Assembly: GCA_003483345.1 (NCBI GenBank)
Contig: DMWH01000260.1
Location: 1 to 14,879, forward strand
Source: Clostridiales bacterium
GTDB lineage: Bacteria; Bacillota; Clostridia; Tissierellales; Sedimentibacteraceae
Direction of reading: 5' to 3'
DNA: 14,879 nucleotides
The position numbers and the translations under genes are program-made. Every line of letters begins with the position of its first letter. Position 1 is the stretch's first letter. The notes beneath the pieces were generated by a model, which was not told where the DNA came from, made no database searches, and was given only the letters and a program-made list of their open reading frames with translations. Below are positions 14,698-14,879 of this stretch, one piece after another.

Positions 14698-14879
14698 TTA
14701 ATTTTCTCCAACTACGAAGCTATCATAAACCTCATTCACTGTACTACAATTAACACTGGCTGTCGTATCCCTAAGATCTCCTAAAACAGTTGTTAATGCT
14801 ATGAAGCCGGCTGCTATAACAAGAGCAGCTATAATCATGGTTTCTATTCCGATGTAACCTTCAGCTTTTCTCAATTTCA
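14698..14879 (-). CDS. Flp-like type IVb prepilin (start just outside the window)
   Basis: Probable major pilin of the Tad-like system. The visible frame ends at TAA (14698-14700) and runs to the right edge, where the last two bases fit the TG of a start codon whose first base is base 14880. The product would then be 60 residues. After KLRKAEG comes YIGIE and a hydrophobic helix (about 14-36) ending near TTVLGDLRD, then a short tail with one Cys and VVGEN. The Gly before the cut, with Glu five places into the mature part, is the type IV prepilin-peptidase signature; a mature length of about 52 is typical for Flp. Its promoter lies outside the window. It shares a pathway with the CpaB-, TadZ- and TadE-like proteins here. 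Confidence 0.85.
   Translation of the reverse strand, partial: KLRKAEGYIGIETMIIAALVIAAGFIALTTVLGDLRDTTASVNCSTVNEVYDSFVVGEN

Overview
The window is AT-rich with tight, purine-rich Shine-Dalgarno sites (AAAGGAG, AGGAGG) and short hairpin-plus-T-run terminators, which points to a low-GC Gram-positive of the Clostridia type. No rRNA, tRNA, IS element or CRISPR array was seen. The gene set looks accessory rather than core chromosomal, possibly an integrative or conjugative element or a large plasmid. It combines Tad/Flp-type pilus parts (a CpaB-like SAF protein, a TadZ/CpaE-like ATPase, a Flp-like prepilin cut by the right edge and a TadE-like protein) with a replication-relaxation-like protein, a possible distant relative of it, and a RecD2-type helicase. 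The identity of the host and of the element is inference.

Layout, left to right. On the minus strand lie a coiled-coil protein with a DUF2325-like C-terminus (77-1753), an Ig-like gene broken by a one-base frameshift (1868-2402), a CpaB-like protein (2557-3396), the TadZ-like ATPase with a very long coiled coil (3461-5737) and the replication-relaxation-like protein (5754-7043). A divergent pair of promoters follows, then a plus-strand operon of a small membrane protein and a TadE-like protein (7168-8102), trailed by a small ORF with a good ribosome site but an ATA where the start should be. After a two-way terminator, a minus-strand operon runs leftward from 11786: a triple-S1 RNA-binding protein, a winged-helix/nuclease-like protein and a membrane-anchored repeat protein. 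A second divergent promoter pair precedes a plus-strand operon with a Cys-rich small protein and the RecD2 helicase (11986-14609). The last 180 bases hold the minus-strand Flp-like prepilin.

The main result is regulatory. Seven start regions, on both strands, carry the same two-block element, GGAATA, exactly 16 bases, then YRTAWTATA, usually with TG just before the second block. Every operon whose upstream region is inside the window has it. It resembles an alternative-sigma promoter more than a housekeeping one and suggests that one dedicated sigma factor or activator, not encoded here, switches on the whole module. The pilus parts, the DNA-processing proteins and the unknown genes would then be one regulon, perhaps a Tad-derived surface or DNA-transfer machine.
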